Assembly (NCBI GenBank): GCA_015680685.1
Contig: MNCI01007621.1
Span: forward strand, 962,787-1,026,786
Source: Gnetum montanum
Taxonomy: Eukaryota > Streptophyta > Gnetopsida > Gnetales > Gnetaceae
Direction of reading: 5' to 3'
Length of the DNA stretch: 64,000 nucleotides
The stretch's first letter is position 1. The number at the start of each line of letters is the position of its first letter. Both the position numbers and the translations under genes were made by a program. Shown in pieces: positions 35,800 to 48,213 of this stretch. The notes below the pieces were generated by a model. The model worked only from the letters and a program-made list of their open reading frames with translations. It made no database searches and was not told the origin of the DNA.

Positions 35800-37498
35800 A
35801 TGCACATGGGGATGGTAGCATGGTTGACTAACCATAGGAGCCCTTTTATGTTTTCCAATAGCTATCTCTGCTAGACTGGCATCCAACTAGGCCTCGTCAG
35901 GTATTGATGCTTGATAATGGAGTGGGGTTGTGTAGCAATCAAACCCAAGTGTGTTATGTTTTGAGCATGATGGCAGAGTGATCACCAAAGTATTGAATCG
36001 TTATGTTCTACGATCCATTGTTGATATTTATTTTGCATAATGCAGATCCATGGTACTTGATTGATGTCTACCTTGGTCAGTCCGTGAATTGATTGCTAAT
36101 GCCCCATTGTAACCAGGTAAGAAAATTTTAGAATTCCCATCTTTCTCACTTCCCTAGGCTACGCAATGGTGTTCCAATACACCAAATGGAGCCACTTCCC
36201 CCCTTTTCCCCCAAACTAGATAAAACTGCGTATTAGCTAGTCCACTTTACTCCCAATATTGTGCCTTGGGGGGGCGGGGGGCAACAATAGATGCCATGAA
36301 CCTGGCAATGGGAGATAGCATAACTGTAGCCAGGAGAATCTATCCTTTTCTTGTTAGGAAGTGTGTCATCCAATGCCGGATCCTTTGTTGTAGCTGTTGG
36401 AGTAGTTTGAGCTAGGCCTACCACCTATTCCATGTGAACATGGGAAACCCAAGATACATGTCTTGTTCAGTTCCTAGCTTGACCCCTAGGACCTGAATGA
36501 TTTATGCCTTTACCTAAGAGTTTGTGTGCATCAGAAAAAGGGCTGATTTGGCCTAGTTCACCTCCAAACATGTCTCCCAAGCCATCAATGATAAGGCCTA
36601 GTTCATCACCCGAGCCTATGGCACCGTAGCCTTGGTAAACAAAATGGTATCATTGGCGTAATGTTCCACCATGCATTCAACACTAAAAATGTGAAGCCAT
36701 TGCACCCCTTTAGATTTGCAATAAGCTTGTAAGGTAACCATTACAATGATAAACAAGTATGGCGATAGAGGGTCTCCCTACTTAAGGCCTCTTCCCAACA
36801 AGGAGAAGCTCAAAAGTCCATCTTCAAGGTCAATGGAATAGGCAGTCAATAATTGTAGATGAAGACATAGATCAACAAGGCCATGGTTGAATCCTTTATG
36901 GGTCATGATGTCCCTCATAGTGTCCTAGTATACAGTATCATAGGCTTTGGTAATGTCTAATTTAAAACACATACCTGGGAAGTGCATGGTGCGAAGGGAA
37001 TGTAGAATTTCTTGGAGCATAATTACTTGGTCTTACAAGAACCACTCCTGTGCAAAACCTAGTTGATTTTTGCTGACCAGACTTGGCACCAAAGGATCCA
37101 ACTGCTTAACAATCATCTTGGTAAATAACTAAAGCAGGGTGTTGCACATCCCCATTAGCCTGAATTGGGATGGCTTAGACAGGTTCGTGGTTTTTGGGAT
37201 CAGCACAATTCATAAGTAGTTAATTTCACGGTGAACCTGCCTCCATTTGAACATAGTATTTAAACATGTCGAGCACATTTTCCCCCAAAATGTCTACGAA
37301 TTCCCTGAAAAACTCAATGGGCCATCCATCAGGCCCAAGTGCCTTACTTTGTTTCAGGTACCCCAAGGCATACTCAAGCTCATGCTAGGTAAGTGACTCA
37401 AGCAGTTTGTGGTTGTCCTCCTCTGTGAGGACTCACATCATTGGCATCGAAAGTAGTAGTCTCTTCCTCTTCCTCCAAATGTTCACCCAGTAGGTTTG
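35800..37498 (-). pseudogene. LINE B reverse transcriptase
   Basis: Minus-strand blocks: WPIEFF-like sequence near 37300, a GDPLSP turn near 36760-36775 where the preceding Gln is TAG, and the catalytic box VEHYANDTILF at 36640-36670, in which the first Asp of the pair is Asn, so polymerase activity is lost. Confidence 0.85.
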
Positions 37499-38118
37499 TG
37501 TAACAATCGAAAATGTTGATAGTTGGAACATTGAGGGATTTGTAGGTGCACAGCTTAACCTCGTGTCTATGCAAGGGCCTTGCTGAAGGTGGAGATGGGG
37601 TGCCTTGAATGGTCTTGTTGATTGAACAGGGACTTACAGGATGCAAACAGTGCTAATGCAAAAATGACTCTAAGTGTCGAGTAGTGTCAACCGTGTGAAC
37701 AATGCTGAGCATAGTCGGTGTCAACTGTGTGAATAGTGTTGAGCATAGTCATGTTTTTTGGCAGAAAATGGAAGTGTCAGCACACATGGACTGTAGCTTA
37801 AGTGTAGCTATAGGCCAAATGTGGATAAAATGCTAAAAAATGTGAAGAAAATGCAAAGGAAGAAGAGATATAGTACCACTTAAAATGGGGTTGAGCATAG
37901 TTAACACTAAAAGGGATTCAGAAGGTACGTGGTGTACAACAGGCACAATAGGAGTGTAGTCATAGTCTTGGTGGTGTCGGGCTATGAAGTTCGTTGCTTG
38001 CCATGATATATCATACCTACCGGGTTGGCCACCACGGTGTAATGTGTAGTGTTCTGTAGGGCTACAATGGGGATGCAATGTACCATGCGGTGTTCTCTAC
38101 GTCTTTGTGGGTGTGGTG

Positions 38119-39526
38119 TGAAACACCACAAAATTTCAAGCTTAGTACTTCTCCGACAAGAGTCGAGCTAAGTGATGACGTTCCTCAACATGACTAAAAG
38201 CTTAAGGGCCACATAGACAGCTTCAAGCGGAGTTGAACTCAACAAGAAGTAGATCCTTGGGACCCACAGACAACCACGACGACATCTGGTATCAAACATG
38301 GCAACTTCGGAGATCAAGATACTTAGTTTTTACCAAGTTTACATTCTCAGCATATACGCCCAGCGTATATGCTTAAGTTTACAGTCTCAGTGTATATGCC
38401 CAACGTATACGCTCAAGTTTACATTCTCAGTGTATACGTTGGGCGTATACACTCAAGTTCACATTTCCTAGCGTATACGCCCAGCGTAGACGTCCAGTGT
38501 ACACACCTCACATGTACGCTTAGCAGGTACGACTGATGTATATGCCCAGCATGCAATCCTTGAAGACGGCATGGAAAAAACACTGTAGAATAAGATTTGG
38601 TACAAGGCAGCAATTCACATTAACAGAGCAACCATCAGCATATACGCCCAACGTATACGTCCAACAGACAACGTATATGCCCAGCGTATACGCCAAGCAG
38701 ACAAAGTATACATTCTCAACGTATACACCCAGTGTATACGCCCAGCAGGTTCAGCGCATACGCCCAACTTATACGTCCTGACTACCTAGTTTATACACCC
38801 AGAGTCTATGCCCACAAGATACAGCGTATACGCCCAGTAAATGCAGCATGTTGTACACTTATAAATTTTATTCTTTCGCACCCGATCAACGTGCCATGTG
38901 TCACCCAACCCGAGCTAATGTCTAAACCTGTATAAAAATCCCAATTTTTCATTAGATCAAGGGGGGCAATTTGAAGAAAACCAAAGAGAAAAATAGAGAT
39001 GCTAAGAACCAGAGCAGAGAACCTTGTACGTTGGACCTCAACCCTGTATGCTGAGTATACAGCCTCTATGCTGTGCCTGTAGTTTGAACTAGCACACTGT
39101 CATCCCTGCATCCACCAGGGCTATTCGTCCGCCTTGTGTGAAAGCCACAACTGCGTTAGACCAGTGCATTGTCTCTCACTTTGCAATAATATTGCTACAT
39201 TTTCTTCCTAAAATCTGTTACAGTTTTTCATTAATTATTGCATGTTTACTGTTTATGCCCTTGTATGTTTACGCTCTATTTACACCAATTACGCTGTTTA
39301 TGTTTCGTTTTACATCTTTTACGCTATTCACATATAACCCAGCATATAGCATCTCGGTGTATGTTTGGGGAAATCCTTGCCTAATCCGCGTGTGGACCAC
39401 TCAAGGTACTCTACCTTTGTTAATTCCAGCTTGCCCTCAAGCGAAGGTGGGATCTTCTGTGCGTGTCCGGTGATTTCCCAGTTTCTGTTTCCTTCCAGCT
39501 GGAGATCGAAGATTTCGGACAGTACA
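38119..39526 (+). repeat. 5' LTR of the inner element (1408 bp)
   Basis: TGAAACACC start, GTACA end. U3 holds the palindrome array at 38340-38840; TATA (TATAAAAA) at 38931-38938. Confidence 0.93.
38340..38840. repeat. GCGTATACGC palindrome array, left LTR
   Basis: The perfect 10-bp palindrome GCGTATACGC occurs at 38471, 38684 and 38824, with many one- or two-base variants between, commonly as CAGCGTATACGCCCAG. The mirrored array in the right LTR (43010-43490) has exact copies at 43013, 43234, 43267, 43354 and 43424. Confidence 0.95.
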
Positions 39527-39530
39527 GAAA

Positions 39531-39550
39531 TTGGCGCTAGAAGGAGGGCC
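39531..39550 (+). promoter_or_regulatory. Primer-binding site of the inner element
   Basis: TTGGCGCTAGAAGGAGGGCC, four bases after the LTR end. Same site as in the outer element; tRNA not identified. Confidence 0.8.
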
Positions 39551-39579
39551 TGAAACTACCTAAAACTTACTGTGCTTCA

Positions 39580-40110
39580 AAACTCCCAGCGCCTACGCTG
39601 TCGAGTATATGCCGATCCGATCCTATCTGCAAACCTCCCAGCGTCTACTCTGCTGAGCCTAAAACTTATTGTCTGCAAACTTCCCAGCGTCTACGCCGTA
39701 GACTCGTCTACGCTACCATCTAGTATATGCTACACTCTATACACTGTAAACCCTGTTTACGCTGTACGCTGACACTATCTACGCTGCTTAGCGTATACAC
39801 TGTATGCTCTACGTTGTAGACTCATCTATGCTATTGTTCAGTATACGGTACACGCTCTACGCCGTAGACTCGTCTACGCTGCTGTTCAGCTTATGTTGCA
39901 CACTCTACATTGTAGACTCCATCTACGCTGCTGTTCAGTTTACGCTGCACACTCTACACTGTAGACTCCGTCTACGCTTCTTAGCGTATATGCTATACGC
40001 TCTACACCGTAGATTCTCTATGCTGCTACTATACGTTGTATACCTATACGCTGCTACTATACACTGTATACCTATACGCTGTTATTATACGCTGGTCGTT
40101 GAAGCCTATA
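39580..40110. repeat. Leader tandem repeats of the inner element, about 50-bp units
   Basis: Units such as GCTCTACGCCGTAGACTCG followed by TCTACGCTGCTGTTCAG recur near 39801, 39848, 39904, 39954 and 39999. They are rich in TACGC/GCGTA and have half-palindromes. They lie between primer site and gag; apparent frames across them are by-products. Confidence 0.88.
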
Positions 40111-40216
40111 CGCTGAGACCCAGTCTATACACTGTATGCCACGAAGATAGGTTTACGCTGCACTAGGTATACTAGTTTCATATCTCGTTACCGTGCCATA
40201 TTCTTAACTATTCATC

Positions 40217-42781
40217 ATGAACACCGTAAACTCCAACGCCACAACCACGTCAGTCATAGACCTTGTAGGCATCATGGCCCTTCAACAGCTCATGGTACAA
40301 CCCACAGTGGAGCCTCGCCGATCTCTTAGATTGCAAGGGAGGAACCCATCGTCTAACATTATAACTCAAGACTAGTACAACTTCATATGCATGAAAATAC
40401 AAGCCGGCTTAGCTATGGACTGAGCCGAAATGGAAGTTAAGAGGCAATATGAACTTTTCTATAGGGGAGGACAAGAGTTCATTCCTTCCCCGTACGATAT
40501 CATCCCTCTTCTAGAGCCTTACTCTGAGCTCATCACACAACTCCTTCTGCAAAAGAGCCAGTCTCTAGATCAGCCTGTAGTAAATCCTCAACCAAAAGAG
40601 GAGGATGAGTTCGTAGCCCAATCCGAACATGAAGATTCGTACCATACTCTTAGCCCACAAACCTATGTCAACCCGTTGTTCCATCCAGCCACAGGGGAAA
40701 TTACATCCCTTCAACTGTTTAGATTCACCCAAGCACAAATACCTCAACCAGAATCATCCACACTTGTTCATATTCCTCCTGCAACTGACCCGCAACTCAA
40801 TACACTTCCGCTTGCTATTCTCCCCGTTGCAACCGTAGCCTCGTCCTCGCAAGTACAACTCCCTCAAAATAACGTAGGAGCAACCTTCCTGCTCTGAGTG
40901 ATTGGATGTCACATGTGATGCCAGCTTCTATGTCTGCTCATTATATTCCCCAGATCCAAACCCACGGAGCCCCTTTCACCGTTGTAACCCAACAAGTTCA
41001 GGGGATTCCTACGCAAAACATGACCGGGCAATGGGCGACGATTGGTGCTTAATCACATCAACCCCCTCACTATAACATACCACCTCACACAATTCCACCA
41101 GCCAACATCCCTCAAGGACAACCACAACAACAACAACCCCTTACCTACAATGTGCTGCCCCTAGTACCACCAGCTCTAAACATCTCGCAAGTACAGCCTC
41201 CAACTACACAACTTTCTACCTTCCAACTCACTGTCCAACAATCTAACATGTATACCATACAACATCCCCAAGCTGCTATCTCACCTAGTGCCCAAGATTG
41301 GGTTGATGCTAAAAAATTAATGTAGGAGCTAACTGATGAGGTAAAATGCCTCAAAACTAACCCTGACGGAGAACTAAAGGTAGTGGACTTTTATCACGAT
41401 GACCCCATCAGCTCTTCCATTCCGCCCCTAACCTTACCCAAGGGTGTTTCTTTGCCGATGCTAACTAAATATAATGGGGAGACAGACCCCAACGCTCACC
41501 TCATAACGTTTCGATTAGAATGTGCGCTGCTTCAGGTGCGGCCACATGCCATTCTGCGGGTGTTCCCCATGTCCCTTGCAGGGAGAGCACTTGATTGGTA
41601 TCGGGCCTTGCCACGAAAATCAGTATCTTCTCTGGAAGATTTGGTGCACCAATTTGTCACCAGGTTCAAGTATAACTTGAAGCCTGAAGCCACGTTAGAC
41701 AGTCTCATACAGGTCAAACAAGCACCCCTTGAACCTGTCCAAAAATTCATCCAGCGGGGAGTGGTGCTCTCAACGAACTCCACGAGCCGATCCCAGAGAT
41801 GTATCTCCTCACAATCCTAAAAGGGGTTGTCAACGACTTCGTCAAATCCAAACTATACTATCTTAATGCACGTAATCTAAGTCAAGCATTTGTACAAATC
41901 AAGAGCATAGAGGAGGCAGTGCAAAATAGTCATGATCTTGCATATTTAGCCTTTAAGAATCAACACAATAAGAAAGGTAAAGAAAAGGTTAAAACAACTA
42001 TAGCAGCATTAGTAGAAACAAAACAAGCAAATGTGGGACAAAAAGGCAAACTGTCTGTGGCCCCTACTAATTACACTAAACCCACTCCCGTGACTGCACC
42101 AGAATCATCCTTGTCACAGAACCCAACACCGAATCGTACGAGAAACTTCGAGAGGAAGGACACCTCTCAATACCTGCCATTGCCTATGAAGCCATCGCAA
42201 CTATTTGACCAACTCCTGAAGGCTGGATTAATGAAACATAAATAGTTATCCCCTGCTGCTATCCAAAGGCATGATCGGTTCTGTCAACTGGTTCAAAACC
42301 CAAGCCTAGCAACGCCAGATGAGCCTCCAGTACCAAAAGGCTTTAGAATGGACCGTTTCTATGATTATCACCAACGTAATGGGCATGGCATGGATTACTG
42401 TTTCACCCTAAAACAAGACATCCAACGAATGATCGATAGAGGTTAGATCACCTTTGATGAAGCCAACCCGGTCCAACCATAAAACCAGGCCATGGGTGTG
42501 TATAAAGACCCTCTAAATACCAAAGAGGCACCGTATGGAATTAACACCATCTATCTTGATAATGAACCTGAAACACCTAGCATTAACACCGTCTATTCTG
42601 ACAATGAGCAACAAAAGCCTAATAAACCATTTGTAGTGCGTATTCCTCCCACTGCACCAACATCCGTGCCTCAGTCAGGTGGCAAAGGACAAAGTCTCCA
42701 TCGAGTTGCTTATGGTGTTTTGCACTTCTTTGTCGACGCTTCTCAGGTCGATTCCTCCAAGCATCAACAAAGAGGGGCCAA
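40217..42781 (+). pseudogene. Gag of the inner element
   Basis: ATG at 40217 opens MNTVNSNATTTSVIDLVG. Stops at 40371-40373 and 40421-40423 interrupt it; then IQAGLAMD, VKRQYELFYRGGQEF and SPYDIIPLLEPYSE. The Retrotrans_gag domain is at 41383-41960 (ISSSIPPLTLPKGVSLP, TKYNGETDPNAHLITF, AGRALDWYRALP), with a frameshift near 41800. The tail motif FYDYHQRNGHGMDYCFTLKQ at 42358-42418 is a Tat-type gag motif. It ends near the polypurine tract. It would form particles; no enzyme is encoded. Confidence 0.88.
42766..42781 (+). promoter_or_regulatory. Polypurine tract of the inner element
   Basis: AACAAAGAGGGGCCAA immediately before the 3' LTR. Confidence 0.9.
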
Positions 42782-44183
42782 TGAAACAGCACAAAATTTT
42801 GAGCTTAGTACTTCTCTGATAAGAATTGAGCTAAGTAATGACATTCCTCAACATGACTAAAAGCTTGAGGGCCACACAGACAGCTTCAAGTGGAGTTGAA
42901 CTCAACTAGAAGCAGGTCCTTGGGATCCACAGATAACCACAACGACATTTGGTATTAAACATGGCAACTTCGGAGATCAAGATACTTAGTTTTCACCAAG
43001 TTTACATTCTTAGCGTATACGCTCAAGTTTACATTCTCAGCGTATATGCTCAAGTTCACATTTCTTAGTGTAGACGTCTAGCATACACGCCCAGCGTCCA
43101 CGCCTCACATGTACACTCAACAGGTATGACTAATGTATATGCCTAGCATGCACTCCCCAAAGATGCATGGAAACAACACTGTAGAACAAGATTTGGTACA
43201 AGGCAGCAATTCACATGAACAGAGCAACCATCAGCGTATACGCCCAACAAACAGCGTATATGCCCAGCGTATACGCCTAGTAGATAAAGTATATATTCCC
43301 ATTGTATATATACACCTAGCGTATATGCCCATTGTATACACCCAGTAGGCTCAGCGTATACGCCCAGTGTATATGCCCAACAGACTCAGAGCATACGCCC
43401 AGCGGATACGTCCTGACTACCCAGCGTATACGCCCAGAGTCTACGCCCACCAGATATAGCGTATATGCCTAGCGTATATGCCCAGTAGATGCAGCATGTT
43501 TTACACTTGTAAATTTTATTCTTTCACACCTAATCAACGCGCCATGTGTCACCCAACCCGAGTCTAACGTCTAAACTTGTATAAAAACCTCAATTTTTCA
43601 TTAGATCGGGGGGGGGGGGGGCAATTTGGAGAAAACCAGAGAAAAAAATTAAGACGCTAAGAACCAGAGCAGAGAACCTTGTACGCTGGACCTCAACCTT
43701 GTACGCTGAGTATACAGCCTCTATGCTATGCTTGCAGTTTGAACCAGTACACTGTCATCCTTGCATCCATCAGGGCTATTCGTCTGCCTTGTGTGAAAGC
43801 CACAACTACGTTAGACTGGTGCATTGTAACTCTCACTTTGCAATAATATTGCTGCATTTTCTTCCTAAAATCTGTTACAGTTTTTTATTAATTATTGCAT
43901 GTTTACTGTTTACGCCCTCGTACGTTTACGCTCTATTTACACCAGTTACGCTGTTTACGTTTCATTTTACATCTGTTACGTTGTTCACATATAACCCAGT
44001 GTATAGCACCTCGGTGTATGTTTGGGGAAATCCTTGCCTGATCCGCATGCGGACCACTCAAGGTACTCTGCCTTCGTTAATTCCGGCTTGCCCTCAAGTG
44101 AAGGTGGGGTCTTCTATGCATGTTTGGTGATCTCCCGGTTTTTGTTTTCTTCCAGCCAGAGACCGACGATTTTGGATGGTACA
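42782..44183 (+). repeat. 3' LTR of the inner element (1402 bp)
   Basis: TGAAACAGC start, GTACA end. Palindrome array at 43010-43490; TATA at 43580-43587. A G-run of about 13 at 43608-43620 is expanded relative to the left LTR. Confidence 0.93.
43010..43490. repeat. GCGTATACGC palindrome array, right LTR
   Basis: Counterpart of the left array. Unit numbers and spacings differ between the two LTRs. Confidence 0.95.
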
Positions 44184-45016
44184 TGGTACCCTTTGGGTCT
44201 CGTTTGCTGATGGAGCTAAGTGCTAAGATGCTAAAATTTCAAATGTGAAATGAAAGTACCAACTTCCAATCCCTAAAACATTGGGGGTCTAGGGATATTT
44301 ATAGGGCTAGAATTAGCCTAAAATGTGAATTGAGCACCACGTGGTAGTGTGTTAGGTGGGACTATGCTCTAGGGTAGTTGGGACATGGATTTAGGCTAGG
44401 TGTTTATTAGGCAATAAGAAAAAGTCAAAAAATTTTCTAAGTTTGGAGACGACCAGAAAAAGTTCAAAAATTTTTCTAAGTCTAGTGACTACACTTGATG
44501 CTCCTTGCTACGCTCTAGAGCATAGTCTCAACAATTAGGAAAAATATGCCAAAACTGGTGTTTTCATGTTGACTACTCTCTAGAGTGTAGTCCCAGCAGT
44601 GGAGAGCATAGTCTCAACACTTGAAAAAATTTGCAGCTTGTGTCATCGTTCTGACACTTAGAAAAAATCTTGCAAAATTGGCTTTTTTGTGTTGATTATG
44701 CTGACTATGCTCTACAATGTAGTCTCAACACAAAAAAATTTTGCAACTTGTGACCTCGTTTGGACACTTAGCCAAAATTGTAGAAAGTTGGCTATTGAAG
44801 CTGACTACGCTCTACTGCAATGGAGAGCGTAGTCCCAACACTTGAAAAAAATTGCAGAAAGTGTCAAAATTCTAACACTTAGAAAAATTTTGCAAATCTG
44901 GCAGTTTGAGCTTACTATGCTCAACACTTTGAAAAATTTGGGCAAAGTGCCACCATTTTGACACTAAGCCAAATTTGTAGTTGAGATGCTGGGATTCGAA
45001 AACTTGTGGTGTTTCA

Positions 45017-45032
45017 TTGGCCCCTCTTTGTT
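45017..45032 (-). promoter_or_regulatory. Polypurine tract of the outer element
   Basis: Minus strand AACAAAGAGGGGCCAA directly before the 3' LTR. It is identical to the tract of the inner element at 42766-42781. Confidence 0.9.
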
Positions 45033-47350
45033 GATATTTAGAGGAGTGGCTTGAGAGATGTTAACAAAGAATCACAAAACACTACAGTAGACATAGCACT
45101 AACATTGCTTATCAGTACCAGATCAGGTGTCGTTCCACTATGTTCAAGAGTGTTGTGGATAGGGGTATGTTGGGGCAAAGGGTGTAGGCAATGCTAGGGA
45201 GATGAAATGCAAGAAGAGGAGATGAAATGCAAATAGTGTATCATAATACTAGTTGCAAAGTTAGCACAGTTGACAGTGACCATGGCATGAAGTGGCTTGC
45301 CCCTAAAACATTGACCTCTCGTTAGAGTGCTCATGAGAGAGTCAAAGTCGATTCGAGGCTAGGCTGGTTGCAAAACTGCAGTACTGTCAATTTTCTTGGG
45401 GATGTGCTTTTCCTTGTTCTCTTTTTTTTTTGTTACTTTTTGCCATGGGGAAAACCTCCATTGGGTTTGGCCTATTGGTGAATGCCAGCTGCAGGGTATT
45501 GGCCATCGAGTGGATGGGCTTTGTAGGACATCAAGTAGATGGGCTTTGCTTTTGATGCAACTACGTTGCGTCTATGGGATAGGGGTTTTCTCGCAAGGAT
45601 GCAGTGCATTACATTCGCTTGGGCTTTGACTAGCCAACAGAGGCTCCCCATGGGATGAGTTGCATTATGTCTGCCATGGGTTCGACGGTGTGATGTGAAG
45701 AGAGTATGCCATGTGCATTTACAGTGTGTATGCATCAGAGGGATTTTCATGCAAGGGAATGTGGGGAATGCAAGAGGGTATTGGAATGCAAGGAACATGC
45801 ATAGGCTATAATCTGGGGACATGCGTAGGCTATAATGCAAGGATGTGTGTAGGTTAAAATGAGATGAAGGGGATGTGCACTCTTGAGTGGCTTAGCTAGC
45901 CCAATCAGGCACATCAGAGTGATGTTGTGACTTGCCATTGCAATGAGATGTGCCTTTGCACGACTACCTTTGGGGCGTCATCCTACAAACACAACTTCGA
46001 GAAGACAAGAAAACCACAAAATGTGAAATACAAGTGAAATGCCAGATGCGAAGATGCTGCAGATGTGTGAAAAGCTAAACTAATTGCAAGTGCATAGGAA
46101 GCCAGTGGATGCTCCAATGCAATGATGCTACGAGTGCCCCAAAGGTTGCACCAATGGTAGGTGCTCCAAAAAATTAGCAACATGCTAGTTTAAAGTCTTG
46201 GCAAATCGTGAACACAGTTTAAGGTCTTGGCAAATTGTGATGTGCTAGTTTATAGTCCTAGCAAACTGCTGGGTGTTAGTTTAACATCGTAGCAGATGGT
46301 GAATGTTGTGTTAGTTTAACATCATAACCCAAGGATGGTTTGTGCTAGTTTATAGTCATGGTGGATGATTGTGCTAGTTTAACATCATGGCAAATGAGCT
46401 ATGTGTTTACCTTGCTTTGGTGAGGTACGGTGTTGTATGCATAGCCATGTTGTGTGCCTACAATATCTTGCAAAAATCAACTAGAAAAATAGCATCAAGC
46501 AGCAACTGTGTAACAAAGTTAAAATGCACAAATGAAAGGAAGGAAATGGGAGAAGAGATAATTTTGGGCCATTTTAGGCTGTAGCGATAGTTTAAAGCCA
46601 TTTTGAGCTATGTGTGCTAGTTTAAGGCAATTTTGGGTCATGCATTGCTAGTTTTAGGGCCATTTTGGGTCATGCATTGCTAGTTTTAGGGCCATGGTGG
46701 GCCAAAGGGGCCAATTTAAGGCCATGGTAGGCCATGTGTTGCTTGTTTTAGGCTATTTCAGGCTAGGAATTTTTAGTTTAAGGCCATGGTGGGTTGGGCA
46801 TTACTAGTTTAAGGCCATGGTGGGTTGGGCATTACCATTTTAAGGCCATGGTAGGTCAGAGATGCTAGTTTAAGGCCATGGCGGGCTATGCCTTGTCTTT
46901 GGAGTTTTGGGTTTTTTTCGATTTTTATGTGTTTTTGATGTTTTTCAAATGCAATGCATAAGTTAAGTGAATGGATGCATAGACAAAGAAGAAATGCCTA
47001 AACAAAGTGAAGCAATGTGTAAACCAAGCAAGCAAGTGAAATGTAAATGCATGAACAAATGCAACACAAGTGAAAATGAAAAATGCATGGCATGTGGAGG
47101 CAAGGGGTAAGCAAACATCTAGCGCGTTTTTTTCCAAGGGAAAGTCTAGATCACATAGTTGCTTCCTAACTAGTCGTGGATTAGGAGGTGCAAAAGGCTT
47201 AGGATCCTATGGAAGGCTATTGGCTTCAACCACTTGTTCAGGTGTGTTATCCTTAGACGTTGCATTGGTTGTCATAGGTGTACCATCAAGAAACTCCACC
47301 CCCAACACTTGCCCGATGTCTATGTTGTGGGTAGCTAGAGGGGAGATGTT
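45033..47350 (-). other. Non-coding 3' region of the outer element
   Basis: No coherent frame between protease and polypurine tract, where an autonomous element would have RT and integrase. The section 46186-46890 is a repeat array, listed separately. Confidence 0.7.
46186..46890. repeat. Degenerate tandem array of GCTAGTTTAAGGCCATGG-type units
   Basis: First part (46186-46400): GTGCTAGTTTAACATCATGG variants. Second part (46560-46890): GCTAGTTTAAGGCCATGGTG variants, about 35-bp spacing. The first type resembles the unit coding for SAKMLNW at 48415-48540. Confidence 0.85.
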
Positions 47351-47368
47351 ATCGCTATGGATGATAAC

Positions 47369-47880
47369 TTAACCAACTTTGTATAGAAGGTGGATTTCTT
47401 GATGGATTGGGGAGGAGATGACTTGTAATTGAGCTAGCCAAGGCTGGCTTACGATTAATTTGAAGCTTGGCATCTCCTCTATGACTATGAAATCTACAAA
47501 GGTGTGGAAGTGATCCCCTACCATGAAGGCAATGTTGATTGTACCCCTGATAGTGATGCATGATCCATTGAAGGATTTTAGACACACAGTTTTGATAGGC
47601 ATGATCTCGTTTGTTAGGCCTAGCTTGTCAATGATAGAGTATAGAACTATGTTTCTTGCTACATCATCATCAATGTGCATCTTGCGGATGGTGCACTACC
47701 CAACACATATGCTAATTGACAACAGAGTTTTTGTGACCTCTCCTCGTTTGGGGTTGACCTTGACTGCTTCGTCGTGAAAGGTCAGGGATGTTGAAGTCAA
47801 TTCCTATGGCGTAGGAGGCAAGATCGCTACATAGATAGCATTCTCATCTACAGGGATGTCCTTCGTAATAGGAATGGAGG
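47369..47880 (-). pseudogene. Aspartic protease of the outer element
   Basis: On the minus strand: HIDDDVARNIVLYSIIDKLG, then MPIKTVCLKSFNG, TIRGTINIAFMVGD and FIVIEEMPSFKLIVSQPWLA. These match the retropepsin-like domain of gypsy elements. The active-site D-x-G triplet reads DDD/DDV, so the Gly is lost. It would process Gag. No RT follows downstream. Confidence 0.8.
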
Positions 47881-48213
47881 CCAACATTCAAGCTAGCGCT
47901 TGGCGTTGAGTAGATGAGGTCATGAACAGGTCATACAAGCTTAGTGTTGTGTTTTTCTGGTTGAGCGTTTGGCTCACCTGGGCTAGTGCAATTACAAAGT
48001 CCTTGTCTTTGGCCATTGTGTTGGCCTTGACCTCCTTCATATGGATAGAGAAATGGATCTCTAGTGGAGGAGACTTGGGCATGGGTTGTTTGGCTTTTTT
48101 GGGGGTAGGGGCCCCAGTGCCCAGTTGCAGCTTGTTGGTTATTACCTTTTCTTTGGCCGTGGGGGTCGTGAGGTGCTTGTTTGGCCTCTTGCGTCGCCGT
48201 TTGGTAGGCCTAC

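Larger units (their letters stand above)
38114..44188 (+). mobile_element. Non-autonomous gag-only LTR retrotransposon (inner element)
   Basis: Body 38119-44183 (6065 bp) with LTRs of about 1.4 kb, primer site, gag and polypurine tract in correct order. TSDs are TGGTG (38114-38118) and TGGTA (44184-44188), 4 of 5 equal. The 3.3-kb interior encodes only gag, so it fits the TR-GAG class of non-autonomous elements. It inserted in the outer element's 3' LTR. In a 215-bp stretch I compared by eye the LTRs differ at about 15 places, nearly all transitions. Confidence 0.93.
37499..45016 (-). repeat. 3' LTR of the outer element, split in two
   Basis: Parts 37499-38118 and 44189-45016 together match 51168-52516. 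The break holds the inner element and its TSD. The TATA box is at 44296-44303. U3 motifs at 44480-44960 are the same GACTACGCTC / GAGCGTAGTC blocks as in the other LTR. Confidence 0.92.

Noticed and set aside
36260-36290. G-rich stretch as a quadruplex-forming regulatory element
   Set aside because: It is an isolated run inside broken LINE RT sequence, so it is more likely slippage.
39804-40166. Open frame of 120 codons on the plus strand
   Set aside because: It lies wholly within the leader tandem repeats of the inner element; the periodic peptide follows the DNA repeat.
38340-43490. Regularly spaced palindromes as a CRISPR-like array
   Set aside because: Units are 10-13 bp, spacing is irregular, the array sits inside LTRs with a TATA box, and the host is a eukaryote.
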